Shown: positions 40,570-51,063 of the stretch, in pieces
Numbering within the stretch: the stretch's first letter is position 1
How the letters are laid out: every line of letters starts with the position of its first letter
Assembly: GCA_902790625.1 (NCBI GenBank)
Contig: CADASP010000003.1
Coordinates: 1 to 64,000 of the forward strand
DNA from: an uncultured Prevotellaceae bacterium
GTDB taxonomy: Bacteria; Bacteroidota; Bacteroidia; Bacteroidales; Bacteroidaceae
Direction of reading: 5' to 3'
DNA length: 64,000 nt
Made by a program: the position numbers and the translations under genes
Notes under the pieces: generated by a model
What the model was told of the DNA's origin: nothing
The model's input: the letters and a program-made list of their open reading frames with translations, nothing else
Databases searched by the model: none

Positions 40570-41892
40570 ATGGCCAACGAAACGTATTCACCCTACTTCA
40601 ACCCAGAACTGGAGACCATGAGCCGCGACGCGCTGGAAGCGCTGCAACTGCAACGCTTGCAGCACACCGTGCGCCACTGCATGAACGCCGAGTTCTACCG
40701 TAAACGATTTGCCGAGCTGGGCATCACTCCCGATGACATCAAGACGCTCGACGATGTGAAACGACTGCCCTTCACCACGAAGGAAGACCTGCGCGAGAAC
40801 TATCCCTTCGGCCTCGCGTGCGTACCTTTAAAAGAATGTACGCGCCTGCACTCGTCGAGCGGCACGACAGGCAACCCCACCGTGGTGCTCCACTCGCAGA
40901 AGGACATCGACGAGTGGGCCAACGCCGTGGCCCGCTGTCTGTGGATGGTGGGCAGCCGCCCCGAAGACGTGTTCCAGAACTCGGCTGGCTATGGCATGTT
41001 CACCGCCGGACTGGGATTCCAGTATGGTGCCGAGAAGGTGGGCATGCTTACCGTGCCCGCCGCCGCCGGCAACACCACCCGACAGATTAAGTTCATCCGC
41101 GACTTCGGCACCACCGTGCTCCACGCCATCCCCTCCTATGCCTCGCGCATCTTCGAGGTGATGCAGCAGGAGGGCTGCGACCCGCGCCGCGACACGAAGT
41201 TGCGTGTGCTCTGCATCGGCGCCGAGCCACACAGCGAGGAGCAGCGCCGTCGCATAGAGGACAACCTGGGCGTGAAGGCCTACAACAGCTACGGCATCAG
41301 CGAGATGATGGGCCCAGGTGTGGCCTTCGAGTGCCCCGAGCAGAACGGCCTGCACATCTGGGAGGACTATTTCATCGTGGAAATCATCGACCCCGTGACG
41401 CTGGAGCCTGTGCCCGACGGCCAGCTGGGCGAGCTGGTGCTCACCACCATCAACCGCGAGGCCATGCCGCTGCTGCGCTACCGTACCCGCGACCTCACAC
41501 GCATCCTGCCCGGCGAGTGCGCCTGCGGGCGCCATCACCGCCGACTGGCACGTCTGCAAGGACGCAGCGACGACATGATGATACTGAAGGGCGTGAACAT
41601 CTTCCCCATACAGATTGAGAAGATTCTGCTGAAGTTCAAGGAGCTGAGCACCGACTATCTCATCACCTTAGAGACACGCGACGGCAACGACATGATGACC
41701 GTCGAGGTGGAGCTGGCCGGCATGTTCACCGACGACTACCCACGTCTGCAACAGTTAGAGAAGACCATCACCCGTCTGCTGAAGGACGAGATCCTCATCA
41801 CCCCGAAGGTGCGCTTAGTGCCAAAGGGCACGCTGGCCACCAGCGACGAGAAGAAGGCCGTGCGCGTGAAAGACCTGAGGAAGCTGTTCTAA
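40570..41892 (+). CDS. paaK: Phenylacetate-CoA ligase family protein
   Basis: A 440-aa AMP-forming CoA ligase of the PaaK family, which activates phenylacetate or related aryl acids. Motifs: the P-loop LHSSSGTTGNPTVV, the AMP-binding YNSYGISEMMGPG, the hinge YRTRDLTRI, and the C-terminal lysine region GRSDDMMILKGVNIFPIQIE. Length and order match PaaK. In gut Bacteroidales this gene usually lies with an indolepyruvate ferredoxin oxidoreductase and works in oxidation or reductive synthesis of aromatic amino acids; that neighbour is absent here. It is followed 40 bp later by the ACT-domain gene, which is a common pairing. Confidence 0.92.
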   Translation: MANETYSPYFNPELETMSRDALEALQLQRLQHTVRHCMNAEFYRKRFAELGITPDDIKTLDDVKRLPFTTKEDLRENYPFGLACVPLKECTRLHSSSGTTGNPTVVLHSQKDIDEWANAVARCLWMVGSRPEDVFQNSAGYGMFTAGLGFQYGAEKVGMLTVPAAAGNTTRQIKFIRDFGTTVLHAIPSYASRIFEVMQQEGCDPRRDTKLRVLCIGAEPHSEEQRRRIEDNLGVKAYNSYGISEMMGPGVAFECPEQNGLHIWEDYFIVEIIDPVTLEPVPDGQLGELVLTTINREAMPLLRYRTRDLTRILPGECACGRHHRRLARLQGRSDDMMILKGVNIFPIQIEKILLKFKELSTDYLITLETRDGNDMMTVEVELAGMFTDDYPRLQQLEKTITRLLKDEILITPKVRLVPKGTLATSDEKKAVRVKDLRKLF

Positions 41893-41932
41893 TCAATCTG
41901 TTAACGAAATAACGTAATAACGCAAAACAACT

Positions 41933-42364
41933 ATGACCATCCATCAACTATCCATCTTCATCGAGAACCGCTCGGGCACGCTCATCAAGGTGCTCGAAGT
42001 GCTGAAGGAGCAAAAGATTCAAATCATCGCCTCCACCATTGCCGACACGGCCGAGTATGGCATCTACCGCCTCATCTGCAGCGAGCCGCTACGCGCCTAC
42101 GAGGAGCTGAAAAAGGCCGGTGTGGCCGTCGCCCTGAGCGATGTGCTTGCCCTGGAGCTCGACGACGAACCCGGCCGCTGCGCCGACGCCGTCAAGCTGT
42201 TCAGCGACGCGGGCATCAGCATCGCCTACATGTACACCTTCCTCTACAGCGGGAAGGGCATCCTCGTCTTCCGCACCGACAACCGCGAGAAGGCTCGCGA
42301 GACCATCATCCTCAACAACCTGAAGTTCATCGCCGAGCAGGACCTCAGCAAGTGGGCACAGTAA
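41933..42364 (+). CDS. ACT domain protein
   Basis: A 143-aa cytoplasmic protein made of two ACT-type halves. The first begins IHQLSIFIENRSGTLIKVLEVL, the second LELDDEPGRCADAVKLFSDAGISIAYMY; both have the ligand-binding loop pattern (NRSGTL, DEPGRC). ACT domains bind amino acids and regulate partner enzymes. Its place 40 bp after paaK suggests that it senses an aromatic amino acid and acts on the ligase or an associated enzyme. The ligand is inferred from context. Confidence 0.85.
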   Translation: MTIHQLSIFIENRSGTLIKVLEVLKEQKIQIIASTIADTAEYGIYRLICSEPLRAYEELKKAGVAVALSDVLALELDDEPGRCADAVKLFSDAGISIAYMYTFLYSGKGILVFRTDNREKARETIILNNLKFIAEQDLSKWAQ

Positions 42365-42420
42365 GCGTTGTGTCGCCAAGGAATCACCCTTCGCCTTATC
42401 GCAAAGGGTAAACAGAAATA

Positions 42421-42470
42421 ACAGAAACCACAGAAAGGGGCATCCGCAAGGCTCCTTCTGTGGTTTCTGT
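42421..42470. terminator. Perfect 15-bp inverted repeat after the ACT gene
   Basis: ACAGAAACCACAGAA pairs exactly with TTCTGTGGTTTCTGT across about 20 nt. It lies between the converging ACT and small membrane protein genes and could serve both. There is no strong T-run, so a repeat element is also possible. Confidence 0.5.
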
Positions 42471-42503
42471 GGTTTCTGTGTGGCGTAGAAGCTACTGGGC
42501 GTA

Positions 42504-42908
42504 TTAGTGCTCTTTGCCTTGTGGACAGTAGCTCGCAAGATGGAGGTAGACAGCCAAGATGGTAAAGACCATCGAAAAGTGAATCCAGTCTTTTACGGGA
42601 TGCTCGTCGCCCAGTTTCCACGACACGAAATTGATGCCCCCCATAAATGCCCAAATGGCAATGATTCCCCCCACGAGTGACATTCCCGACCTCCTTTTCA
42701 GCGTCATCTGGGCGTTCTGCTGGCTTTCGCTGTTAGAGCGGTTGATTTGATAATGGAAATAAAGAACCAGGAAATTAGTGACCAGCGACGATACAATCCA
42801 GCTCTTCACAGAGGCTTCGCCACCCAGCTTCCAGAACACAAGGGCGATGATGCCAAAGACCATCCAAGCTGCGACAATGGCTGCTACAAGCAATGTTTTC
42901 TTCTTCAT
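42504..42908 (-). CDS. Small integral membrane protein, 134 aa
   Basis: I do not recognise a family. Four hydrophobic segments form two similar halves: LLVAAIVAAWMVFGIIALVFWKLG then WIVSSLVTNFLVLYFHYQI, and SLVGGIIAIWAFMGGINFVSWKLG then WIHFSMVFTILAVYLHLA. The repeated ...WKLG(G/D)E...(V)K(S/D)WI pattern suggests an internal duplication. The ATG at 42908 (MKKKTLL) is chosen; an in-frame GTG lies 15 bases upstream. It is divergent from the HTH gene, with about 160 bp between. Confidence 0.65.
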   Translation of the reverse strand: MKKKTLLVAAIVAAWMVFGIIALVFWKLGGEASVKSWIVSSLVTNFLVLYFHYQINRSNSESQQNAQMTLKRRSGMSLVGGIIAIWAFMGGINFVSWKLGDEHPVKDWIHFSMVFTILAVYLHLASYCPQGKEH

Positions 42909-43070
42909 AATTCTTTCATTCACTAACGGTTAATACTTCTGTTTGGCAGAAAGCGGGGGCATTCTCCCCCGCCATCTATGCAAACTAAACGTCCGCGCAC
43001 CCATAACACACTGCAAAGCTAACAAAAAACACGTGCAGAAAAAGAGAACAGAAACAGAAGCATCGAGGCG

Positions 43071-43433
43071 ATGCAACAAAGGAAAGAGTCGTTGCTTAGT
43101 GAGCTGCATCAGTGGGATGTGTACAAGCGGCTGAAAAGTAGCGCCCCACATGTAGAGAAAAAGATGGACGAGGCAGACTGGGAGCAGCTACAACAACGCC
43201 TCGACAACATCTACGACCAGCTCACCAAAAGGTTGCTGTCGCACGCGAGTTTCTCCGAGACGGAGCTGCGCATCTGTTATCTGCTGAAGATCAATGTGCC
43301 GCTGGTTGACATTGCCACCATCCTCTACAAGAGCAAGTCAGCCATCACGCAGGCCCGCAAACGCATGTATCAGAAGTTCTGTGGCAAGAGTGGCAGTGCC
43401 GAGGAGTTGGACGAACTGATTGCCCAACTGTGA
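43071..43433 (+). CDS. Small helix-turn-helix protein, C-terminal part of a regulator type
   Basis: A 120-aa protein. Residues about 60-105 (FSETELRICYLLKINVPLVDIATILYKSKSAITQARKRM) form a LuxR- or sigma-r4-like helix-turn-helix. This is the form that ends long Bacteroidales regulators with tetratricopeptide or sensor domains. The first 50 residues are helical and charged. An upstream stop codon in the same frame blocks extension past about 43018, so either this is a genuine short regulator or the remnant of a longer one whose front has been lost. No target is evident. Confidence 0.6.
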   Translation: MQQRKESLLSELHQWDVYKRLKSSAPHVEKKMDEADWEQLQQRLDNIYDQLTKRLLSHASFSETELRICYLLKINVPLVDIATILYKSKSAITQARKRMYQKFCGKSGSAEELDELIAQL

Positions 43434-43689
43434 TTGCCTATCGGAAGGCTCAGCCAACAAATAGTCCAAGGAGTCAAGGACTAAAAGAAGGAGCCATTCT
43501 TTATACACATTTGCCAAAGTATTTCTGCCGCTCCCTGACGCTTTCAGCGTCTTTTCAACCGTACCTCGCTGTTTTTTCTGGTTTTATTTGGTTTTATTTT
43601 GTTTTTTCAAAACCCGCCCCGCGGTAAGAACGACATAAATATTATTACGCCGTAGGCAGAAGTTCCGAACGGGATATAGAGTGAAAACA

Positions 43690-43779
43690 GGTTGGCAGCG
43701 TCCGCTGCCATCATTGTTCCCGCCCGCTGCCATCATTGGCAGCGGCCGCTGCCAATAATGGCGGCGAACGCTGCCAACC
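43690..43779. repeat. GC-rich palindromic element, relative of 11995-12048
   Basis: Ends GGTTGGCAGCG and CGCTGCCAACC are inverted; inside, GCCATCATTGGCAGCGGCCG and CTGCCAATAATGGC repeat the core of the perfect palindrome at 11995. Confidence 0.8.
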
Positions 43780-44183
43780 TAAAAGTCATGGTGTTTTTCC
43801 CGCTCCGCCGTCGCCGGTTCCCTATTTGCCGTGGCCTAAATCCGCTAAAACGACTTCTGAAAAGCAGGGAACAGCAAGAAATGAAAAAAATGACCGACCA
43901 ATCGGTTGTTCCACGAAAGAAAATTTACGGCTCATTTACGGCCATTTGCGTCAATATATTGATGTCTGCGACGCAACGTGTAAACATATCTACGCTTCGC
44001 GACTTGGAAAAAACCAAACAAAACACGAAAAAACCAAATAAAACCGTACAACTCGCTGTTTTTTCTTGTTTTATTTGGTTTTATTTGGTTTTTTCAAAAC
44101 CCGCCCTGCGGTAATTGCGCGTTACGCCGTTTATGTCTGCGACGCAACGCGAATACCCGCGAATGACCCGTGAATAATATTTT

Positions 44184-44279
44184 GCGCAGCATTCATGATT
44201 ATTCGTGATTCATTTATGTACATTCTTGCGTCCCGTTGGTAGCAAGCGGCAAGGCCGAGCGCGTGTAGCGTCGCAGACA
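44184..44279 (-). repeat. 95-bp dispersed repeat, copy 1
   Basis: Begins GCGCAGCATTCATGATTATTC and ends TAGCGTCGCAGACA. The reverse complement is at 60604-60698 with only a few mismatches. Confidence 0.85.
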
Positions 44280-44506
44280 AAAATATTATTGCCTACGGCG
44301 TAACACGAATGTGCATGAATGAATCACGAATGTGCATGAATGCTTTGCGACGTTCTTCTGCGCGGTAGCAAATTCTTAATTCTTCATTCTTCACTCTTCA
44401 CTTATATACACCCCAATCTGTCCCGTTTTTTGTTTGCCAAGCAGGGCATGACACATTTAATAAAATATATGAAACAAAAAAAACGGTCGGTTTGTTCATT
44501 TTTGCC

Positions 44507-44514
44507 TACTTTTG
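44507..44514 (+). promoter_or_regulatory. -7 box of the GH5-GH43 gene
   Basis: TACTTTTG, 29 nt before the ATG at 44544. Confidence 0.5.
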
Positions 44515-44543
44515 CGGAATTATTATCTAATAAACGAACAATT

Positions 44544-47500
44544 ATGCGCATTCAGATGAGAAAATGGCTGCTGACGGCGGCAGTGCTGGCCAGCACCGCC
44601 ACCCTTTCGGCACAGGGCGTGAAGCCCCTGCCCACACTCCACGTTGATGGTCGCTGGCTGGTGGACTCGCACGGCAACCACGTGGTGCTCCACGGAGTGA
44701 TGGACACCCCCAACATGTATTTCAACGGCTGGCGATGGGGTTCGCCCTGGACGACGGGCACGAACTACGACTCCAACGGCGCCACCAAATGTCTGGCCTA
44801 CTTCGAGAAGCTCTTCAAGGGGCTGGAAGAGGCCAAGTGCAACGTGTTCCGCCTGCACCTCGACCCCGCATGGACCAACGACCCTAACGACAGCTATGTC
44901 TACGCCGGCTCGCAGGGACAGGCCGCCGACGCGGGCGGCGAGGCCGACATCAAGAAATTCAACCCCAACCGCCTGAAGACCTTCCTGCGCACACTCTACT
45001 TCCCCTTGGCACGCCGCGCCATGAACCACGGCATGTATGTGGTGGTGCGCCCACCGGGCGTATGCCCCGGCAACCTGAAGGTGGGCGACTACTACCAGCA
45101 GTACCTGCTGACGGTGTGGGACCTCTTCACGCAGAACGACTCCATCAAGAAATATCCCGGACAAATCAGCATCGAGCTGGCCAACGAGCCGGTGAGCCTG
45201 AAGAACGCCGACGGCAACAGTGACCCCAAGGCGCTGCACGACTATTTCCAGCCCATTGTCGACAAGATTCGCCAGAACGGATTCACCGGCGTCATCTGGG
45301 CACCCGGCACGGGCTGGCAGGCCAGCTATGCCGACTATGCCTCCTACCCCATCGAGGGATATAACATCGGCTATGCCGTGCACGACTACACCGGATGGTA
45401 TGGCTGCAGCGACGACAACCCCAGCCCCGAGAACAAAATCAGGAACTTCCACAACCAAGTGCCCGTGGTAGATACCAACCCCATCATCATCACCGAGGTG
45501 GACTGGAGCCCCAAGAAGCCGGGCGAAGGCCACTACAACGAGCACGGCGAATGGGTGGAGCCCAACTACGGCACATGGTCGACGGGCAGCACGTCGAAAT
45601 GGGGAAAGGCATACAAAGCCTGCCTCGACTACTATGGCAACATCTCGATGACGCTCTCGGGCACCAGCTGCCTCATCGATGTTGACACGCTGCTGAACAA
45701 GAACGGCAAGGTGGTGCCCGCCTTCGGCGGACTGGAGGAGGCCTGCGGCAAGGCGTGCATGGACTGGTATGCCGAGTACTACAAGGTGGACTGGCCACAC
45801 GCCGACTTTGTGCGCACGCCAGTGAGCGACCAGGGCAACGGCAAGTACAAGAACCCCATCATCTTCGCCGACTTCCCCGACCCTGACGTCATCCGCGTGG
45901 GCGACACGTTCTACATGGTCAGCACCACCATGCACCTCTTCCCCGGCGCCACCATCGTGAAATCGAAAGACCTGGTGAACTGGGAGTATTGCGCCCAGCC
46001 GCTGGAGCAGCTCTCCACCGCCGACAACTACAACCTCAGCAACGGACAGGACGCCTATGCACGCGGCATGTGGGCCTGCTCCATGAAGTACCACAACGGC
46101 AAGTTCCACCTGCTCATCAACGGCAACGACGCCGGCGGATGGCTGCTCACCGCCACCGACCCCGAGGGCAAGTGGGAGAAGAAGCAGCTGCCACGCAGCT
46201 ACTACGACCCCGGCATGCTCTTCGACAATGGGAAGGTGTACGTGGCTTGCGGCATCGGCAACATACAGATGTGCGAGCTTGACGAGGACTTCAACTTCAA
46301 ACAGGAGAAGCGCGTCATCAGCGACCGCGACGGACTGGAGGGCAGCCACCTCTATAAGATTGGCGACTACTATTATATCTACGCCACCTACGGCGGCTGG
46401 CCCAGCGGACAGGCCATCTTCCGCTCGAAGAACATTTTTGGCCCCTACGAGGAGAAGATGCTGGTGGAGAAGGTCATCAACGGACAGGTGAACACCGTGC
46501 ACCAGGGAGCACTCTTCGACACCCCCGACGGCAACGAGTGGTGGACCATCATGCAGGAAGACCTGGGCGCACTGGGACGCATGCCCAACCTGCAACCCGT
46601 GCGTTGGGAGGATGGATGGCCCGTGGTGGGCAACAACGGCGTGCCCTACAAGACCTACTTCAAGCCCAACGTGGGCTACAGCTACCCCAGAATCGCCCTG
46701 CCCACCAACGACAACTTCCGCTCCTACCCGATAGGCATGCAATGGGAGTGGAACCACAACCCCGACAACGGTGCGTGGAGCCTATTTGAGCGTCCCGGAT
46801 GGCTCAGGCTGCGCACCAGCGATGCCGCCGCCCGTCTGCCACAAGCCCGCAACATGCTGACACAGCGCATCTTCGCCCTGGAGAACGCCCGTTCGACAGG
46901 CACCGTGCGCGTGGACGTGACCCATCTGCAAGAGGGCGACCGCGCCGGCATCTGCATCCTGCAAGACCCCTACGCCCTGATAGCCGTGGAGATGAAGAAC
47001 GGCAAGAAGCAGCTGCTGTGGATGGACGACGGACTGCGCACGGGCAGCTACAACGGCTCGCAGCAGGTGAAGGCCATCGACATCGATAGCATCGTCTACC
47101 TGCGCGCCGGCATCAGCTACAGCAACAGCAAGACACAGTTCTACTACTCGCTCGACAACAAGACCTACACCGCCCTGGGCAACGCCACCACGATGAGCTT
47201 CAACCTCAGCGTCTTCGTGGGAGCACGCTACGGACTGTTCTGCCAGGCCACACGCGAAGGCAGCGAGGGATATGCCGACTTCGACTGGTTCAGCACCGAA
47301 CAGCAGTTCAGCGAGGACATGTTCTATCCCATCGACTTCGCTGGCTACAGTGAGGACATGCTCACCGCCGAGAAGCTGGAGATAACGGCCGCACAGACCG
47401 AGGTGATGGTGGGCAACAACACACCCCTGCAGGTGATGGCCACCTATCGCGACGGACACACCGAGAACGTGGCGGCACAGGCACGCTATGAGGTGACTGC

Positions 47501-48173
47501 AGGTGCCGATGCCATCGTCATCCACAACGGACAGCTGCGCGGAGTGGCAGAGGGAACGGCCGACGTGACCGCCATCTACACCGACCCGATGGGACACGAG
47601 CTGCGCACCGAGTTCACCGTGCGCTCCACCTTCTTCCCGCTGGCCGCCCAGTACATCAAGACCAACTTCTTCGGCGAGGGCACCTACACCGAGAGCACCC
47701 ACACCTTCAAGCCCGGACAGTGGGGACAGATGGGATGGGAGTACAACAGCGGAGCCGACATGTCGGCCTACAAGTACTTGGTCATCAAGCTGAAGAGGGC
47801 ACAAAACTGCGACGCCCACCTGAACATCTTCACCGAGAACAGCATCTGGAGCGACGGCTTTGAGACGGCCGCCTTCGGTTCGAAGAAGCAGATTGTGGTC
47901 AACCTGCAGACGGCGAAGACGAAGAACGGCACCAAGCTCAACACGAAGAACATCCACATCGTGGCCTTCTGGGGCAATGGCAACGGCACCATCGTCGTAG
48001 ACGACATCTACCTGACCAACAACGACGACTACTCGCCCAACGGCATCAGCGACATGGAACGTTCAACATCAGACATTGAGCGTCCCGTCTACGACCTGCA
48101 AGGCCGTCGGGTGACTACTCCGCTGAAGCCCGGCCTGTATATCAAGAACGGAAAGAAAGTGTTCACTAAGTAA
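44544..48173 (+). CDS. Secreted GH5-GH43 fusion (hemicellulase)
   Basis: A 1209-aa exported protein with two catalytic domains. GH5 fills about 25-420: ANEP with acid/base E215 and nucleophile E318 in IIITEVDWSP. GH43 fills about 434-950: base D446 in FADFPDPDVIRVGD, D555 in YYDPGMLF, proton donor E599 in GLEGSHLYK, and a beta-sandwich ending ADFDWFST. A BIG2-like domain (about 970-1030), a CBM-like sandwich (1040-1165) and the tail VYDLQGRRV...GLYIKNGKKVFTK follow. The pair suggests cleavage of xylan or glucan plus removal of arabinose or xylose. The start is the ATG at 44544 just after the promoter; an upstream open frame overlaps repeats and is rejected. The linker before the tail contains heptamer-type DNA near 48055-48090. 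Confidence 0.9.
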   Translation: MRIQMRKWLLTAAVLASTATLSAQGVKPLPTLHVDGRWLVDSHGNHVVLHGVMDTPNMYFNGWRWGSPWTTGTNYDSNGATKCLAYFEKLFKGLEEAKCNVFRLHLDPAWTNDPNDSYVYAGSQGQAADAGGEADIKKFNPNRLKTFLRTLYFPLARRAMNHGMYVVVRPPGVCPGNLKVGDYYQQYLLTVWDLFTQNDSIKKYPGQISIELANEPVSLKNADGNSDPKALHDYFQPIVDKIRQNGFTGVIWAPGTGWQASYADYASYPIEGYNIGYAVHDYTGWYGCSDDNPSPENKIRNFHNQVPVVDTNPIIITEVDWSPKKPGEGHYNEHGEWVEPNYGTWSTGSTSKWGKAYKACLDYYGNISMTLSGTSCLIDVDTLLNKNGKVVPAFGGLEEACGKACMDWYAEYYKVDWPHADFVRTPVSDQGNGKYKNPIIFADFPDPDVIRVGDTFYMVSTTMHLFPGATIVKSKDLVNWEYCAQPLEQLSTADNYNLSNGQDAYARGMWACSMKYHNGKFHLLINGNDAGGWLLTATDPEGKWEKKQLPRSYYDPGMLFDNGKVYVACGIGNIQMCELDEDFNFKQEKRVISDRDGLEGSHLYKIGDYYYIYATYGGWPSGQAIFRSKNIFGPYEEKMLVEKVINGQVNTVHQGALFDTPDGNEWWTIMQEDLGALGRMPNLQPVRWEDGWPVVGNNGVPYKTYFKPNVGYSYPRIALPTNDNFRSYPIGMQWEWNHNPDNGAWSLFERPGWLRLRTSDAAARLPQARNMLTQRIFALENARSTGTVRVDVTHLQEGDRAGICILQDPYALIAVEMKNGKKQLLWMDDGLRTGSYNGSQQVKAIDIDSIVYLRAGISYSNSKTQFYYSLDNKTYTALGNATTMSFNLSVFVGARYGLFCQATREGSEGYADFDWFSTEQQFSEDMFYPIDFAGYSEDMLTAEKLEITAAQTEVMVGNNTPLQVMATYRDGHTENVAAQARYEVTAGADAIVIHNGQLRGVAEGTADVTAIYTDPMGHELRTEFTVRSTFFPLAAQYIKTNFFGEGTYTESTHTFKPGQWGQMGWEYNSGADMSAYKYLVIKLKRAQNCDAHLNIFTENSIWSDGFETAAFGSKKQIVVNLQTAKTKNGTKLNTKNIHIVAFWGNGNGTIVVDDIYLTNNDDYSPNGISDMERSTSDIERPVYDLQGRRVTTPLKPGLYIKNGKKVFTK

Positions 48174-48191
48174 GGAGCGTGGGAGTTTTTC

Positions 48192-50401
<2,210 letters not shown>

Positions 50402-50533
50402 CCTTTCGCCCCAAAACGCTTAACAAATATCAAGAGCAAAGGAGCGTAAGAAAAATTAACATTGGCTATATGTTTGATTTGCTGCAATTTGCGAAAAAGT
50501 TACAAAAGCAGGGCAAAAAAAATCAAAAAAAAT

Positions 50534-50546
50534 GATACGCCGTATC
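50534..50546. promoter_or_regulatory. Operator-like palindrome in the lipoprotein promoter
   Basis: GATACGCCGTATC, a 13-bp inverted repeat around one central base, ends 11 bp upstream of the -7 box at 50558-50565, so a bound protein would cover the promoter spacer. Confidence 0.4.
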
Positions 50547-50557
50547 AAAAAAATGCC

Positions 50558-50565
50558 TACCTTTG
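50558..50565 (+). promoter_or_regulatory. -7 box of the small lipoprotein
   Basis: TACCTTTG, 51 nt before the ATG at 50617. Confidence 0.55.
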
Positions 50566-50616
50566 CAGCGTTTTAATAAACTAATGATTGTTTTACAGAT
50601 TTAAAAAAGCAAAGAA

Positions 50617-50961
50617 ATGAAAAAGATTGCATTTATGTTCGCTGCTGCCGCTATGTTTGTGGCATGTCAGGAGGCTCCCAAGACCGCTACTCCGGCCCAG
50701 GTGGATTCTATCCTTACCGCTCTGAAGGCTGAGGCTCAGGCCCAGGCTGACGCTATCGTGCCCGAGTTCGTTCTTGAAGAGGGTGCAGAGGCTATCGACT
50801 CTGCCGCTTGCATCGCAAAGGCTGAGGAGAAAAAGGCTGCCATCATCGCCGCTGCTGACACCACCAACGAGGCTTTCAAGGCTCAGTTCGAGGCTGCCGT
50901 TAAGGCTTTCGAGGCTGCTCTGAACGCTCCTGTTGAGGCTGCTGCCGAGGCTGCTGAGTAA
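50617..50961 (+). CDS. Small Ala/Glu-rich lipoprotein, 114 aa
   Basis: Signal peptide MKKIAFMFAAAAMFVAC with a lipobox-type VAC, so the mature form starts at Cys17 and is anchored to a membrane by lipid. The rest is Ala/Glu/Lys-rich (LKAEAQAQADAIVPEF, KAAIIAAADTTNEAFKAQFEAAVKAFEAAL) and predicted helical or coiled coil, somewhat like Lpp or histone-like repeats. Codons are biased towards GCT, GAG and AAG, as in highly expressed genes. It has its own promoter with a palindrome and a strong terminator, so it is monocistronic. The function is unknown; a structural or envelope-tethering role is a guess. Confidence 0.75.
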   Translation: MKKIAFMFAAAAMFVACQEAPKTATPAQVDSILTALKAEAQAQADAIVPEFVLEEGAEAIDSAACIAKAEEKKAAIIAAADTTNEAFKAQFEAAVKAFEAALNAPVEAAAEAAE

Positions 50962-51001
50962 GCAACAGTAGTTAGTTCGCTTGCGAACATTGAAATGAAA
51001 A

Positions 51002-51035
51002 GAAATGCTGCCTGACGTGAGTCGGGCAGCATTTC
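51002..51035. terminator. Strong hairpin terminator between lipoprotein and rng genes
   Basis: A 15-bp stem, GAAATGCTGCCTGAC with GTCGGGCAGCATTTC, around GTGA, followed by TTGTT. It lies between convergent genes and can serve both strands. Confidence 0.8.
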
Positions 51036-51063
51036 TTGTTGGTGTAGCGAAAGGACGTGATGA

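Larger units (their letters stand above)
43434..44506. other. Gene-free region rich in repeats
   Basis: No gene in 1.1 kb. It contains two direct copies of a unit with GGTTTTATTTGGTTTTAT and CAAAACCCGCC (43555-43625 and 44045-44115), whose reverse form is at 43988-44040; the palindrome GACGCTTTCAGCGTC (about 43537); the GGCAGCGGCCGCTGCC element (43690-43779); and the 95-bp repeat at 44184-44279. Confidence 0.65.

Noticed and set aside
44340..44543. Longer start for the GH5-GH43 protein at 44340
   Set aside because: The extension overlaps repeat DNA and the -7 box and would place about 70 odd residues before a normal signal peptide.
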